DNA of 64,000 bases from Comamonas testosteroni (GCF_003569915.1 NZ_KZ984454.1:40274-104273), one strand, 5' to 3'; counted from the first letter of the stretch, positions 27,088 through 36,399 are shown. Notes: generated from the sequence alone by a model not told the origin. Made by a program: numbers and translations.

Positions 27088-28826
27088 AAAGCACCATGCA
27101 AAGTGCACTGGCGACCACGCTGGCAAGCTCTCTCCTGTTGACGATGTCTGGCGCAGCACTGGCTGCCGGTGGCGATATTGGCGACACCGCCAAGCAGGCC
27201 ACCAACTGGACAGCCATTATTCTCTTTGTCGCTTTCGTGGCTGGCACACTCTGGATCACCAAGTGGGCTGCGGGCAAGACCCGCTCGGCTTCGGACTTCT
27301 ACACCGCTGGCGGCGGCATCACAGGCTTTCAGAATGGTCTGGCCATTGCGGGCGACTACATGTCTGCCGCATCCTTCCTGGGCATTTCCGCTCAGGTCAT
27401 GATGAGCGGCTATGACGGCCTGATCTACTCCATCGGCTTTCTGGTCGGCTGGCCCATCCTGACTTTTCTGCTGGCCGAGCGTCTGCGCAACCTGGGCAAG
27501 TTCACTTTTGCCGACGTGGCTGGCTACCGCTTTGCCCAAGGGCCGTTCCGCATGTTCGCTGCCAGCGGCACGCTGGTGGTCGTGGCCTTCTATCTGATCG
27601 CTCAGATGGTGGGCGCGGGCCAGCTGATCAAGCTGCTGTTCGGCCTGGACTACTGGATTGCCGTGGTGCTGGTGGGCGTGCTGATGATGGTCTATGTGCT
27701 GTTTGGCGGCATGACGGCCACCACCTGGGTGCAGATCATCAAGGCCTGCATGCTGCTGGCTGGCGTGACCTTCATGGGCTTCATGATCATGTCCAAGTAC
27801 GGCTTCAGCTTTGAAGCCCTGTTCGCCGAAGGCGTGAAGGTCAAGACCGCAATTGCTGCCGCTGGCGGCAAGGAACCTGATGTGGCGGCCAAGCTGGGCC
27901 TGTCCATCATGGGCCCGGGCGGCTTTATCAAGGACCCCATCTCCGCCATCAGCTTCGGCATGGCGCTGATGTTCGGCACGCTGGGTCTGCCCCACATCCT
28001 GATGCGCTTCTTCACGGTGCCTGACGCCAAGGAAGCTCGCAAGTCCGTGGGCTGGGCCACCGTGTGGATTGGCTACTTCTACATCCTGATCTTCATCATC
28101 GGCTTTGGCGCCATCACCATGGTGCTCACAAACCCCGAAATGGCTGACACCGTCAAGGGCGTCATCAAGGGCGGCGCAGGCACTGCCAATATGGCAGCCG
28201 TGCTGGTGGCCAAGAGCGTGGGCGGCGATGTCTTCTACGGCTTTATCTCTGCCGTGGCCTTCGCGACCATTCTGGCCGTGGTGGCGGGTCTGACCCTGTC
28301 GGGCGCCTCTGCCGTGTCGCATGACCTGTATGCCACCGTGTTCAAGAACGGCAAGGCTGATAGCGCCTCGGAGCTGAAGGTTTCGCGTCTGACCACGCTG
28401 ACACTGGGCGCCATCGCCGTGCTGCTGGGCATTGTGTTCGAGAAGCAAAACGTCGCCTTCATGGTGGCACTGGCCTTCGCGATTGCCGCCTCGGCCAACT
28501 TCCCTGTGCTGCTGCTTTCGGTGCTGTGGAAGGGTTGCACGACCAAGGGCGCCGTCATTGGCGGCTTCATGGGCCTGATCTCCTCCGTGGGTCTGACCAT
28601 CGTCTCACCTTCGGTCTGGGAAGCGACTTTCGGCAACCCTGCCGGCTCGGCCTGGTTCCCCTACACCTCGCCTGCGCTGTTCTCCATGACCATTGGTTTT
28701 GTGGGCGTGTGGCTGTTCTCGGTGCTCGACAAGAGCGGCCAGGCAGACAAGGAACGTGCAGCCTTTGAAGCGCAGCAAGTGCGTTCGGAAACCGGTCTGG
28801 GTGCATCGGGTGCATCAGGACACTAA
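27084..28826 (+). CDS. actP: Acetate/cation symporter ActP (SSS family)
   Basis: A 580-residue Na+-type solute symporter that imports acetate and other short monocarboxylates across the inner membrane. An N-terminal signal-like helix ([17 protein letters not shown]) precedes thirteen or so membrane spans. Family motifs include [34 protein letters not shown] and the [21 protein letters not shown] stretch, all as in ActP (E. coli 549 aa). It is coupled to the DUF485 gene. A GC-rich repeat starts 5 nt after its stop, followed by an intrinsic terminator. Confidence 0.95.
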   Translation: MKSTMQSALATTLASSLLLTMSGAALAAGGDIGDTAKQATNWTAIILFVAFVAGTLWITKWAAGKTRSASDFYTAGGGITGFQNGLAIAGDYMSAASFLGISAQVMMSGYDGLIYSIGFLVGWPILTFLLAERLRNLGKFTFADVAGYRFAQGPFRMFAASGTLVVVAFYLIAQMVGAGQLIKLLFGLDYWIAVVLVGVLMMVYVLFGGMTATTWVQIIKACMLLAGVTFMGFMIMSKYGFSFEALFAEGVKVKTAIAAAGGKEPDVAAKLGLSIMGPGGFIKDPISAISFGMALMFGTLGLPHILMRFFTVPDAKEARKSVGWATVWIGYFYILIFIIGFGAITMVLTNPEMADTVKGVIKGGAGTANMAAVLVAKSVGGDVFYGFISAVAFATILAVVAGLTLSGASAVSHDLYATVFKNGKADSASELKVSRLTTLTLGAIAVLLGIVFEKQNVAFMVALAFAIAASANFPVLLLSVLWKGCTTKGAVIGGFMGLISSVGLTIVSPSVWEATFGNPAGSAWFPYTSPALFSMTIGFVGVWLFSVLDKSGQADKERAAFEAQQVRSETGLGASGASGH

Positions 28827-28831
28827 AAGTT

Positions 28832-28899
28832 CCCCCTGAGCCGCGTTGCGGCTTCCCCCCTGTGGGGGACGGCTGCCTCGCGGCGGGGCGGCCCTTGCT
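28832..28899 (+). repeat. GC-rich 3'-end repeat, copy 2
   Basis: The element begins CCCCCTGAGCCGCGTTGCGG, has the inner CCCCCCTGTGGGGGAC hairpin and ends GGGGCGGCCCTTGC. It starts 5 nt after the actP stop, in the same orientation as that gene. Confidence 0.8.
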
Positions 28900-28957
28900 A
28901 GCAGCCCCGCCCTTGGCTCATGCCTGTTTTACGACTAGGTACGGCAATCAAACTTCG

Positions 28958-28982
28958 AACCGGGCCTTGCGCCCGGTTTTTT
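28958..28982 (+). terminator. Intrinsic terminator of the DUF485-actP operon
   Basis: The stem AACCGGGC / GCCCGGTT with loop CTTGC is followed by a T run. Confidence 0.85.
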
Positions 28983-28985
28983 CAT

Positions 28986-29624
28986 TCAGGCGTTCAGACC
29001 ATTGGGGATGCTGTCTACCGCGCTCCACTGCTCATCAAACCACGCGTCACCTAGCAGATAGCTGCGCAGCATGGGCAGGGCATCCAGCCCCCAGAACACA
29101 TGACCATCAACCACCCAGGCGGGCACACCAAACACACCCGCCTGTCGGGCCTGATCGGTATTGGCACGCAGCCATTGCTTGACCTCGTCGCTGCCCTCTT
29201 CGCCCCGCTTCTGATCCTGTAGCAGCTGACGCAGATCATTCAAGCGCTGCGGGTCATTGACATCATGACCGCCATCCCACACATGCTGCATCACGGACTG
29301 CGCTACAAAGCGGTTGATGCTGCCGCCCTGACCATGGGCCAGCGCCAGCCGCAGCAAAGGCAGGGGCTTGAAGGGATGCTGAGCCGGCATTTGCAACGGG
29401 ATGCCCAGTGACTGGCCCAGCCATGTGACCTGGCGATAAGTCCACAGCCGCTTGGCCGGTATGCCTGCCGGTCCGGGATTGGCATCGCCCTGCAGCAGCG
29501 CGCCCAAAAGCACGGGGCGGTATTCCACGTGATAGCTGATGCCTTGCAGCGCCCTGGGCATTTGCTCCAGCGCCAGCCAGGCATAGGGCGAGACAAAATC
29601 CAGATAGAACGTGATGTGCTTCAT
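28986..29624 (-). CDS. 2-hydroxychromene-2-carboxylate isomerase family (DsbA-like/kappa GST) protein
   Basis: A 212-residue thioredoxin-fold protein of the NahD/kappa-GST type. The N-terminal MKHITFYLDFVSPYAWLALE has the conserved Ser (FVSPYAW) that replaces the thioredoxin Cys in this family. GVFGVPAWVVDGHVFWGLD near residue 165 is the C-terminal cis-Pro region typical of HCCA isomerases. Members isomerise hydroxychromene carboxylates in naphthalene degradation, but many are uncharacterised glutathione-dependent enzymes. No aromatic-degradation genes lie nearby. It is the third gene of a YbaK-DUF1289-isomerase operon (15 nt after the DUF1289 stop). Confidence 0.87.
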   Translation of the reverse strand: MKHITFYLDFVSPYAWLALEQMPRALQGISYHVEYRPVLLGALLQGDANPGPAGIPAKRLWTYRQVTWLGQSLGIPLQMPAQHPFKPLPLLRLALAHGQGGSINRFVAQSVMQHVWDGGHDVNDPQRLNDLRQLLQDQKRGEEGSDEVKQWLRANTDQARQAGVFGVPAWVVDGHVFWGLDALPMLRSYLLGDAWFDEQWSAVDSIPNGLNA

Positions 29625-29639
29625 GCCCTCTTCCCGTGT

Positions 29640-29921
29640 TTATGGCTGTGATGAACGCGGGTCTGGCAGACCCGCGCGCTGCAGCAGATTGCTCCAGATT
29701 TGAGAGCGCACATCCGTATCGGCTTTAGACCAGGCGCGTATCTCATCAATGGTTCTGAAACAGCCCTGGCAATGGCTGCGGTCTTCGGTCATGCGGCAGA
29801 CATTGATGCAGGGCGATGCCAGGGGCTGATCGTCTTCGGCCCACACCAGAGCGACTTCAGCCTTGCTTGCCAGTTGCGCCAGCTGCTGCGCCTTCAGTTC
29901 CTGAACCATTTCTTCGCTCAT
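29640..29921 (-). CDS. DUF1289 Cys-rich protein
   Basis: A 93-residue cytosolic protein with the DUF1289 signature: SPCINVCRMTEDRSHCQGCFRT, four Cys in the C-x3-C-x(n)-C-x2-C arrangement, followed by EIRAWSKADTDVRSQIW. It is a probable metal-binding fold of unknown function. Its ATG overlaps the stop of the YbaK gene by 4 nt (ATGA), so the two are translationally coupled, and the isomerase gene follows. Confidence 0.85.
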   Translation of the reverse strand: MSEEMVQELKAQQLAQLASKAEVALVWAEDDQPLASPCINVCRMTEDRSHCQGCFRTIDEIRAWSKADTDVRSQIWSNLLQRAGLPDPRSSQP

Positions 29922-30415
29922 GCCTGCTCCACCACATCCGACCAGGGCGCTTGCGTCAAGGCCTGCAATTGCGCTGGCGTTGCCGGGAACACGCCATACG
30001 GGTGACCGGCAGCGGCCCACACCACTTCAAAACGCTGCAGCTCCTGATCCATCAGCGTGACGACCTTGGTGGCATGCGCCACAGGGCTGACGCCGCCAAT
30101 CGAAAAGCCTGTGCTGCTCTTTACAAAATCCGCATCGGCGCGGCCTATCTTGCCCACCAGTTCCGTGACTTTCTTTTCATCCACGCGCTTGTCGCCCGAG
30201 GTCACGACCAGCACCGCCGCACCATCGATCTTGCGCTTGAAAATAATGCTCTTGGCGACCTGGCCTACCAGAATGCTCAGCTGGTCTGCCGCTTCCTGCG
30301 CAGTACGGGCCGAGCCGTCCAGCATCTGCGGCAGTTGCGGGTGCCCGGCATCCTGCAAAAAGCGGCTGACGCGCTGCACACCCTCCGGCAGCGCGTGAAG
30401 TTCTGATCCACACAT
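29918..30415 (-). CDS. YbaK/EbsC-type aminoacyl-tRNA deacylase
   Basis: A 165-residue protein of the YbaK/ProX superfamily, which hydrolyses mischarged tRNA such as Cys-tRNA(Pro) or Ala-tRNA(Pro). The conserved AKSIIFKRKIDGAAVLVVTSGDKRVD block contains the catalytic-pocket Lys, and GFSIGGVSPVAHAT matches the Gly-rich GxxxGGxSPxG loop of the family. The start is the ATG encoding MCGSELH; the frame upstream is antisense to the next gene. It is the first gene of a three-gene operon. Confidence 0.88.
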   Translation of the reverse strand: MCGSELHALPEGVQRVSRFLQDAGHPQLPQMLDGSARTAQEAADQLSILVGQVAKSIIFKRKIDGAAVLVVTSGDKRVDEKKVTELVGKIGRADADFVKSSTGFSIGGVSPVAHATKVVTLMDQELQRFEVVWAAAGHPYGVFPATPAQLQALTQAPWSDVVEQA

Positions 30416-30455
30416 ACAAGACTCTCGAAAAAGAGCGTCCACCGCGCTCTGTGCA

Positions 30456-31529
30456 TCAAGTGTACTGAGTGATGCAGGCGCTATGACCGCAAGGCGCACA
30501 GGCAAACGCATAAAGCATGCCGCCGCTGCCCCAGTAATGCTCAACGCCGCTGTCGGCCTGCGGAATCTCCGACCCCAGTTGCAGCACAAACCGCATTTCT
30601 TGCCCGCAGCATTTGCACAGCGGAACCCATGGCGACTGAATCCACGACGGCTGGCCGCCCACACGGTAGAGATTTTCACGACCATTGGACTGCCCCCTGT
30701 CCTGACGCTGCCAGCGTTCTGGAGTGTCAGCCAATGCCACCTCGGTCGCTCGCAAGGGGCCGCATTCGTTGTCCGGCTCTTGCAACTGACCATCTTCGGC
30801 TTCGTTCAGGCAATGCGCCAGACCTTGCGCATCGTGGCGATAGTGCAGCTCGCCCACGCCGCTTTCCATGCAGGAAAGGCAAAGCTGCAGATGCAGCAGC
30901 TCGCCCTCCTTGCCGGGCTGCCCGTACACCTTGTCTTTGGGCAGGCTGATGAGATGCTGCAGCGGCCCGCCGCAATGCCTGCAATCACCCTGACCCGCGC
31001 CGCCAAAGCGCCAGCGCCCGGGTTGCGGCTGCAGATTCCAGCTGGGGTGCCAGTGGGTGGGAATCCGTGAAATTGCCTTCTTCAGATAGAAGGCAGGGAA
31101 TATCAAATGCATAGCACCCTGCGCATATTGCGTGCTGACATCAGGCTCAAAACACTCAAAATCCAGATCTTCCTGAGACTGCAGCTGCTGCGCATAGGGC
31201 TGCAAGGCCTGCGGCTGCTGATAGCTCGCGCATTCCAGCACCGTGCGCACCGCCACACTCAGGCTGCCGCTCGCCTGCAGGCGCTGCACGGCGAGGGCAA
31301 TCAGATCGGGCCAGTCCTCATCGGCCAGCCATGCCAGCACATCGCTGAGCGCGGTATTCCAGCGCGTATCGGCTTGCAGCAAGGCCGTGGCCAGAATTCT
31401 GACCTCGCCCGCATCAGCTTTCTGCAGCCAGGGCATGAGTGCGTGAAAGACCCGCTCCAGTTGCGCCGCCTTGACGGAGTCCTCCACATCAAACGCAGCG
31501 ATAAAGTCTGCCGCCGTCTGCATCTGCAT
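30456..31529 (-). CDS. Uncharacterised protein with two Cys-pair zinc ribbons (YwqG/DUF1963-like tail)
   Basis: A 357-residue soluble protein. The N-terminal 150 residues are helical and unrecognised. The rest has two four-Cys groups: GDCRHCGGP with CLSCMES (about residues 180-225) and PLCKCCGQEM with CAPCGHS (about 305-350). The C-terminal stretch VGGQPSWIQSPWVPLCKC then MRFVLQLGSEIPQADSG resembles the YwqG/DUF1963 pattern, in which a GGxPxWIQ element precedes a zinc-binding pair. The role is unknown. It stands just downstream of, but not overlapping, the DUF2799 lipoprotein gene. Confidence 0.6.
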   Translation of the reverse strand: MQMQTAADFIAAFDVEDSVKAAQLERVFHALMPWLQKADAGEVRILATALLQADTRWNTALSDVLAWLADEDWPDLIALAVQRLQASGSLSVAVRTVLECASYQQPQALQPYAQQLQSQEDLDFECFEPDVSTQYAQGAMHLIFPAFYLKKAISRIPTHWHPSWNLQPQPGRWRFGGAGQGDCRHCGGPLQHLISLPKDKVYGQPGKEGELLHLQLCLSCMESGVGELHYRHDAQGLAHCLNEAEDGQLQEPDNECGPLRATEVALADTPERWQRQDRGQSNGRENLYRVGGQPSWIQSPWVPLCKCCGQEMRFVLQLGSEIPQADSGVEHYWGSGGMLYAFACAPCGHSACITQYT

Positions 31530-31532
31530 GGC

Positions 31533-32108
31533 TTATTTGGCCTGCATCTGCGCGAGCTTGAAGCGCAGCTGCAGCATCTCCACGTTCAGGTCACGCAAGT
31601 CTTTTTCCACATAGGCGATATGACTGGCGCTGTTCTTGGCACTGCGCGCTTCGCGCAGTTCTTTTTTCTTCATGTCGATGCGGCGCTCCAGCTGCGCCAT
31701 CTCTTCCTGCACCTCGATGCGGTCGCGCACGGGGCCATAGCCTTGCATGAAGGCGGGCTCCACCTGTGCCGGGCAGTAACCGTACTGGTATTTGCGACCC
31801 GCCTCGCCAAAGGCCTTGCCGCTTTCTGGCGTGCAGAAATCCTTGAGCCCGCGCATCCAGCCCTGCTGATAGGCACGCACATCCATCTTCACGCCATTGT
31901 CCTTGCAGGTGTTGAAGTGACGCTTGGCACGCGTGGTGATGTCGAGCTTGCCATCCATGGCGTCCAACTGGCCCAGATAGGCCCAGTCCGTGTCCTTGCA
32001 CTCCTGGGCGTCCATGCCTGCGCAAGCGCCCAGCAAAGCGCTGCAGGCCAGGGTCAGGGCAAGTCGGGAAAAGCGCTGCTGAATTCGCTGTTGAGGTCGA
32101 TTTTGCAT
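31533..32108 (-). CDS. DUF2799 family lipoprotein
   Basis: The 191-residue protein begins MQNRPQQRIQQRF, then a hydrophobic core ending in the lipobox LLGAC, so it should be lipidated and anchored in the envelope. The mature part (ECKDTDWAYLGQLDAMDG, then AYQQGWMRGLKDFC and YQYGYCPAQV) matches DUF2799. A charged helical C-terminus (residues 140-190) looks like a coiled coil. The ATG at 32108 has AGGATGG at good spacing; an ATG 9 nt upstream is the alternative. Its stop lies 3 nt before the next gene's start. Function is unknown. Confidence 0.8.
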   Translation of the reverse strand: MQNRPQQRIQQRFSRLALTLACSALLGACAGMDAQECKDTDWAYLGQLDAMDGKLDITTRAKRHFNTCKDNGVKMDVRAYQQGWMRGLKDFCTPESGKAFGEAGRKYQYGYCPAQVEPAFMQGYGPVRDRIEVQEEMAQLERRIDMKKKELREARSAKNSASHIAYVEKDLRDLNVEMLQLRFKLAQMQAK

Positions 32109-32147
32109 GCCAGCCATCCTAACGGACGCCGATGACCGTGGAACGTA

Positions 32148-33056
32148 TTAACCGGCTCGCTTGGTCAGCAGCGCCTTGGCCACGCGCGACTGCGTGGGGC
32201 GGCCCAGATGCTCGCTGATGAACTGGCCCGCATCGATGAGCCTGTCCAGATCAATGCCGGTCTCTATGCCCAGCCCCTGCAGCAGATAGACCACGTCTTC
32301 GGTCGCCACATTGCCGGTGGCACCCTTGGCATAAGGGCAGCCGCCCAGCCCCGCGACGGAGGACTGGAAGTTCCACACCCCGACTTCCAGCGCTGCCAGC
32401 GTGTTGCTCAGCGCCTGACCGTAGGTGTCGTGAAAATGGCCCGAGACATGGGCGATATCGAAGTGCTGCAGCGCTGCTTCCAGCGCTTTTTGCACCTTGA
32501 TGGGTGTGCCCACACCAATCGTGTCGGCCACATCCACGCGCTGCACGCCGATGTCCTTCATCAGTCTGGCGACGTAAGCCACTTTCTCAGGCGCAATCTC
32601 GCCTTCATAAGGGCAGCCCACGGTGCAGCTGATGGCGCCGCGCACGGCAATACCAGCGTCCAGCGTAGCCTGCACCACGGGCGCAAAGCGCTCAATACTT
32701 TCGGCAATCGCGCAGTTAATGTTCTTCTGGCTAAAGGCTTCGCTGGCCGCACCAAACACCACGATTTCGTCGGGCTTCGATGCGACCGCGGCCTCAAAGC
32801 CTTTCATATTGGGCGTGAGCACCGAATAAAGCACCCCGCTGTCACGCGTAATCCCGGCCATGACTTCGGCGTTGTCAGCCATCTGCGGCACCCATTTGGG
32901 CGACACATAGCTGGTGACCTCAATCTCCTTGAGTCCCGCATTCTGCAGGCGCTGCACCAGCTCGATCTTGACCGCTGCCGGCACTGGCTGCTTTTCATTC
33001 TGCAGACCATCGCGCGGGCCAACGTCGATGAGTTTTACGCGTGCGGGGTACTTCAT
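32148..33056 (-). CDS. mvaB: Hydroxymethylglutaryl-CoA lyase
   Basis: This enzyme cleaves HMG-CoA to acetyl-CoA and acetoacetate, the last specific step of leucine breakdown. The 302-residue TIM-barrel protein has the HMGL-family N-terminus VKLIDVGPRDGLQNEK with its catalytic Arg and metal-ligand Asp. It also has VSGHFHDTYGQAL with metal-ligand His residues, and the signature loop GCPYAKGATGNVATED containing the catalytic Cys. The start is the ATG encoding MKYPARVK. It lies 16 nt downstream of ghrA. With the carboxylase and hydratase genes nearby it completes the isovalerate pathway. Confidence 0.95.
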   Translation of the reverse strand: MKYPARVKLIDVGPRDGLQNEKQPVPAAVKIELVQRLQNAGLKEIEVTSYVSPKWVPQMADNAEVMAGITRDSGVLYSVLTPNMKGFEAAVASKPDEIVVFGAASEAFSQKNINCAIAESIERFAPVVQATLDAGIAVRGAISCTVGCPYEGEIAPEKVAYVARLMKDIGVQRVDVADTIGVGTPIKVQKALEAALQHFDIAHVSGHFHDTYGQALSNTLAALEVGVWNFQSSVAGLGGCPYAKGATGNVATEDVVYLLQGLGIETGIDLDRLIDAGQFISEHLGRPTQSRVAKALLTKRAG

Positions 33057-33072
33057 TCCTGTCTCCTTGGGA

Positions 33073-33996
33073 TCAATAGCCCTTAACCAGATCGACCTGA
33101 CCTGTGACGGGCTCACCCCGGCTCATGGCTGCGACCTTGCCCACAATCTGGGCAATGCTGTCTGCGGCCAAAGTGCGTGCCGAGGTATGGGGGGTGAGGG
33201 TGATTTTCGGATGTTTCCAGAACGGATGGCTCTCGGGCAGCGGCTCTTCGCGGAACACATCAAGCAGCGCGCCGCTGACATGGCCGGAGTCGATCTGTGC
33301 AATCAGATCGTCATCCACCACATGACCGCCGCGCCCCACATTGATCACAAATGCGCCGGGCTGCAACCTGGCCAGCGTGCGGGCGTTGATGATGTTTTCG
33401 GTTTCCGCATGCAGCGGCAGCAGATTAACGAGGATGCGGGTCTGGCTCAGAAAGTCATCCAGCTGCTCCATGCCGCCAAAGCACTTCACACCATCAATGG
33501 CGCGCTGCGAGCGGCTCCAGCCGTTAACCTTGAAATCAAACACGGTCAGCGCCCTGGCTACGCGCTCGCCCATCTTGCCCAGTCCCATCACGCCGACCGG
33601 ATAGTCCGCACGCTTGGGGTTGCGCTGGTGCTGCCAGATGCCTTCGGCCATATCATTTTCATACGACTGCAGACCCCGAAAGAAACGGATCACGGCCTGC
33701 GCCACATATTCAGCCATCTGCACGGACATGCCCGCATCTTCAAGGCGGTAAACGGGCAAAGCGGCGGGGATGGTCAGCGGCAGCAGGGCATCCACACCCG
33801 CGCCGATATTGAACATGGCTTTGAGGCCAGCGGCCTGCTCGTCGATGAACTGCTGGGGCGGTGCCCAGACCAGTGCGTAGTCGGCCTGGGCTGCACCCGG
33901 CTCCCAGATGGCGATCTCCGCGCCGGGCAGTGCATCATGCAAACCTTTGAGCCAGGGTTCTGGCCGCGTATCTTCACAGCAAAATAGGACTTTCAT
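33073..33996 (-). CDS. ghrA: Glyoxylate/hydroxypyruvate reductase A
   Basis: A 307-residue NAD(P)H-dependent 2-hydroxyacid dehydrogenase that reduces glyoxylate and hydroxypyruvate (E. coli GhrA 312 aa). The Rossmann loop is VGVMGLGKMGERVARAL. The catalytic Arg lies in FVINVGRGGHVVDDDL, the Glu in FREEPLP and the His in TPHTSART, all in the usual order. KVLFCCEDTRPEPWLKGL is a GhrA-type N-terminus. It sits directly upstream of HMG-CoA lyase and is probably co-transcribed with it. A link to leucine breakdown is not obvious; a link to glyoxylate metabolism alongside AceK is possible. Confidence 0.9.
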   Translation of the reverse strand: MKVLFCCEDTRPEPWLKGLHDALPGAEIAIWEPGAAQADYALVWAPPQQFIDEQAAGLKAMFNIGAGVDALLPLTIPAALPVYRLEDAGMSVQMAEYVAQAVIRFFRGLQSYENDMAEGIWQHQRNPKRADYPVGVMGLGKMGERVARALTVFDFKVNGWSRSQRAIDGVKCFGGMEQLDDFLSQTRILVNLLPLHAETENIINARTLARLQPGAFVINVGRGGHVVDDDLIAQIDSGHVSGALLDVFREEPLPESHPFWKHPKITLTPHTSARTLAADSIAQIVGKVAAMSRGEPVTGQVDLVKGY

Positions 33997-34052
33997 AGAT
34001 GCGAAGCCTAACGGTTTGGTGATGCACTCCGACGCAGTTGCTACAGACAGAT

Positions 34053-34115
34053 TGCTATCAATACAGAAGCTGACTGCCTATATATTTCATGGACATCAAA
34101 GCAAAAAGACTCAAG
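34053..34115 (+). repeat. AT-rich dispersed repeat, copy 2
   Basis: The stretch reads AGCTGACTGCCTATATATTT then GACATCAAAGCAAAAAGACT, matching the copy at 8388-8447 block by block. It occupies part of the 302-nt gap between ghrA and mccA. Confidence 0.6.
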
Positions 34116-34213
34116 ATCCACGAAATTTATCCGGCAAATTACTCTTTTTGTAAAACAGTTCAACCCAGATGACAGAGCCCAGGCCAGAGCAGCCGAGCCA
34201 AGGCCTGAGCCAG

Positions 34214-34289
34214 CCGCGCCGCCCTGCAGCGAGGGCTGCGTCCCCCGGGGGAAGGCGCGGGGCCGCCCAGGCGAAGCGACTCAGGGGGG
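34214..34289 (-). repeat. GC-rich 3'-end repeat, copy 3
   Basis: Read on the minus strand, the element starts CCCCCCTGAGTCGCTTCGCC about 9 nt after the mccA stop and contains CTTCCCCCGGGGGACGCAGC. It has the same orientation as the gene it follows. With the AT-rich repeat it fills most of the gap 33997-34298, in which I see no gene. Confidence 0.75.
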
Positions 34290-34298
34290 AGCTATCTT

Positions 34299-36326
34299 TC
34301 AGGCTGCTACTTCGATACGCAGCAGCTCCGCGCCTTCGCTGACCTGATCGCCGGGCACATAGAGCAGCTCCAGCACCACACCGTCGCCAGGCGCTGCAAT
34401 CGTGTGCTCCATCTTCATGGCCTCCATCACCGCCAGCGGCTGGCCCTTGCTGACCTTGTCGCCCGCCTTGACGGCAAACGACACCACCTTGCCGGGCATG
34501 GGGGCCGTCAGGCGACCACCTTCGTTGCCACCACCTGCGGCGTGGGCCAACTGGTCCACCACGGTGATCTGGCTGCTGCCAGCGTCGGTAAAGACGGACA
34601 GCGCCTCGCCTTGCGCGTGAACCACGGCTACTGTTCGCTGGCCACCCAGGTTCAGCTCCAGACGACCATCGGGCAGCGCGCGCCATTGCAGGCTGAAATC
34701 GCTGCGCTGCTCGCCCTCGCCCACGCCGATCTGGTGAGTCTGGCCATCGCGGCCATAGCTCAGACCCGCGCTGACTTCTTCACCGCGATAGTCAAACGCG
34801 AAGTGCCGTGTGTTGCTACCTGACATGCGCCAGCCGTCGCGGTGGCTGAAGGGGTCCGCGCCCTGCTGCGCCTGCTCTTGTTTGAGTTGCTGAACAATGG
34901 CCACGGCCACGGCCAGATCGCGGCCCACAAAGTCCTTGCCGAACAGCGCGTCGCGCTCGCGCTCGATCAGCGCGGTGTCCAGCAGCGCATTGCTGAAAGC
35001 CTGGCTCTTCACCACCTGACGCAGAAACTGCACATTGGTGGTGAGGCCCACGATATGGGTCTTGGCCAGCGCCGCATCCAGACGTGCCAGCGCCTGCGCA
35101 CGGTCATCACCATGCACGATGAGCTTGGCGATCATGGAGTCATAGAAGGGGCTGATGGCATCGCCTTCGCGCACGCCGTCGTCCACGCGCACATCGCTGA
35201 TGGCAAAGCTGGTGCACTCGGGCTTGCGGTACACGGCCAGCGTGCCGGTGGCGGGCAGGAAGTTGTTTTCAGGGTTCTCGGCGCAGATACGCGCTTCAAT
35301 CGCGTGACCAATGATCTTGAGTTCGCTTTGCTGCTTGGGCAGGGGCTTGCCGCTGGCCACCAGCAGTTGCCACTGCACCAGGTCTTCGCCAGTAATCGCT
35401 TCAGTAACGGGGTGCTCCACCTGCAGGCGGGTGTTCATTTCCATGAAGTAGAACTTCATGGCGTCAGGCTGATCGTAGCCGCCAGGCTGCTCGACGATGA
35501 ATTCCACTGTGCCTGCGCCCACATAGTTCACGGCCTTGGCTGCGGCCACAGCGGCCTCGCCCATTTGCTTGCGCAGCGCTTCGGTCATGCCGGGTGCAGG
35601 CGCTTCTTCCAGCACCTTCTGGTGGCGGCGCTGCACGGAGCAATCGCGCTCAAACAGATAGACGCAGTTGCCATGCGTGTCGCCAAACACCTGAATCTCG
35701 ATATGGCGGGGACGCAGCACGTATTTCTCGATCAGCACCGCGTCATTGCCAAAGCTGTTGATGGCCTCGCGCTTGCAGGATTCGAGCGCTGCGGCAAAGT
35801 CTTCGGTCTTCTCGACCAGACGCATGCCTTTGCCGCCACCGCCCGCGCTGGCCTTGATCAGCACGGGGTAGCCGATGCGATCCGCCTCTTTGTGCAGCAT
35901 GGCGGGGTCCTGACCTGCGCCGTGGTAGCCGGGCACCAGTGGCACCTTGGCTTTTTCCATCAACTGCTTGGATTCAGCCTTCAGGCCCATGGCGCGAATC
36001 GCGCTGGCGGGCGGGCCGATAAAGACCAGACCTGCCGCCGCGCAGGCGTTGGCAAAGTCTTCGTTTTCAGACAGAAAACCATAGCCGGGGTGGATGGCTT
36101 CGGCGCCCGTGGCCTTGGCGGCTTCAAGGATGCGCTCCCAGCGCAGATAGCTGTCCTTGGGCGCGCTGCCGCCGATATGAACGGCCTCGTCGCAGGCCGC
36201 CACATGCTTGGCCAGCGCATCGGCGTCCGAATAAACGGCCACGGTCTTCACGCCCATGCGGCGGGCAGTAGCGGCAACTCGGCAGGCGATTTCACCACGG
36301 TTGGCAATCAGAATTTTCTTGAACAT
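34299..36326 (-). CDS. liuD: Methylcrotonyl-CoA carboxylase alpha (biotin carboxylase/carrier) subunit
   Basis: This is the biotin-carrying subunit of the carboxylase that converts 3-methylcrotonyl-CoA to 3-methylglutaconyl-CoA in leucine catabolism. The 675 residues start MFKKILIANRGEIACRV. The ATP-grasp loop SAGGGGKGMRLV (near residue 160), the FMEMNTRLQVEHPVTE block and a C-terminal biotinyl domain with EAMKMEH (biotin-Lys near residue 640) are all present. Acetyl- or propionyl-CoA carboxylase alpha subunits look similar, but the neighbouring beta subunit, hydratase and HMG-CoA lyase favour this assignment. The gene is 61 nt downstream of the DUF4126 gene. Confidence 0.93.
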   Translation of the reverse strand: MFKKILIANRGEIACRVAATARRMGVKTVAVYSDADALAKHVAACDEAVHIGGSAPKDSYLRWERILEAAKATGAEAIHPGYGFLSENEDFANACAAAGLVFIGPPASAIRAMGLKAESKQLMEKAKVPLVPGYHGAGQDPAMLHKEADRIGYPVLIKASAGGGGKGMRLVEKTEDFAAALESCKREAINSFGNDAVLIEKYVLRPRHIEIQVFGDTHGNCVYLFERDCSVQRRHQKVLEEAPAPGMTEALRKQMGEAAVAAAKAVNYVGAGTVEFIVEQPGGYDQPDAMKFYFMEMNTRLQVEHPVTEAITGEDLVQWQLLVASGKPLPKQQSELKIIGHAIEARICAENPENNFLPATGTLAVYRKPECTSFAISDVRVDDGVREGDAISPFYDSMIAKLIVHGDDRAQALARLDAALAKTHIVGLTTNVQFLRQVVKSQAFSNALLDTALIERERDALFGKDFVGRDLAVAVAIVQQLKQEQAQQGADPFSHRDGWRMSGSNTRHFAFDYRGEEVSAGLSYGRDGQTHQIGVGEGEQRSDFSLQWRALPDGRLELNLGGQRTVAVVHAQGEALSVFTDAGSSQITVVDQLAHAAGGGNEGGRLTAPMPGKVVSFAVKAGDKVSKGQPLAVMEAMKMEHTIAAPGDGVVLELLYVPGDQVSEGAELLRIEVAA

Positions 36327-36344
36327 GCTGTCTCCAAATATTTC

Positions 36345-36399
36345 AGGTCAAATTGCCCGCTAGCGCATATTTATCAAGCGCAAGCAGCTATGTTTTTTG
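36345..36399 (-). repeat. AT-rich dispersed repeat, copy 3
   Basis: On the minus strand the stretch reads CATAGCTGCTTGCGCTTGAT, then AAATATGCGCTAGCGGGCAA. It lies in the 61-nt gap between the DUF4126 gene and mccA and is very close to the copy at 51121-51172. Confidence 0.65.
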
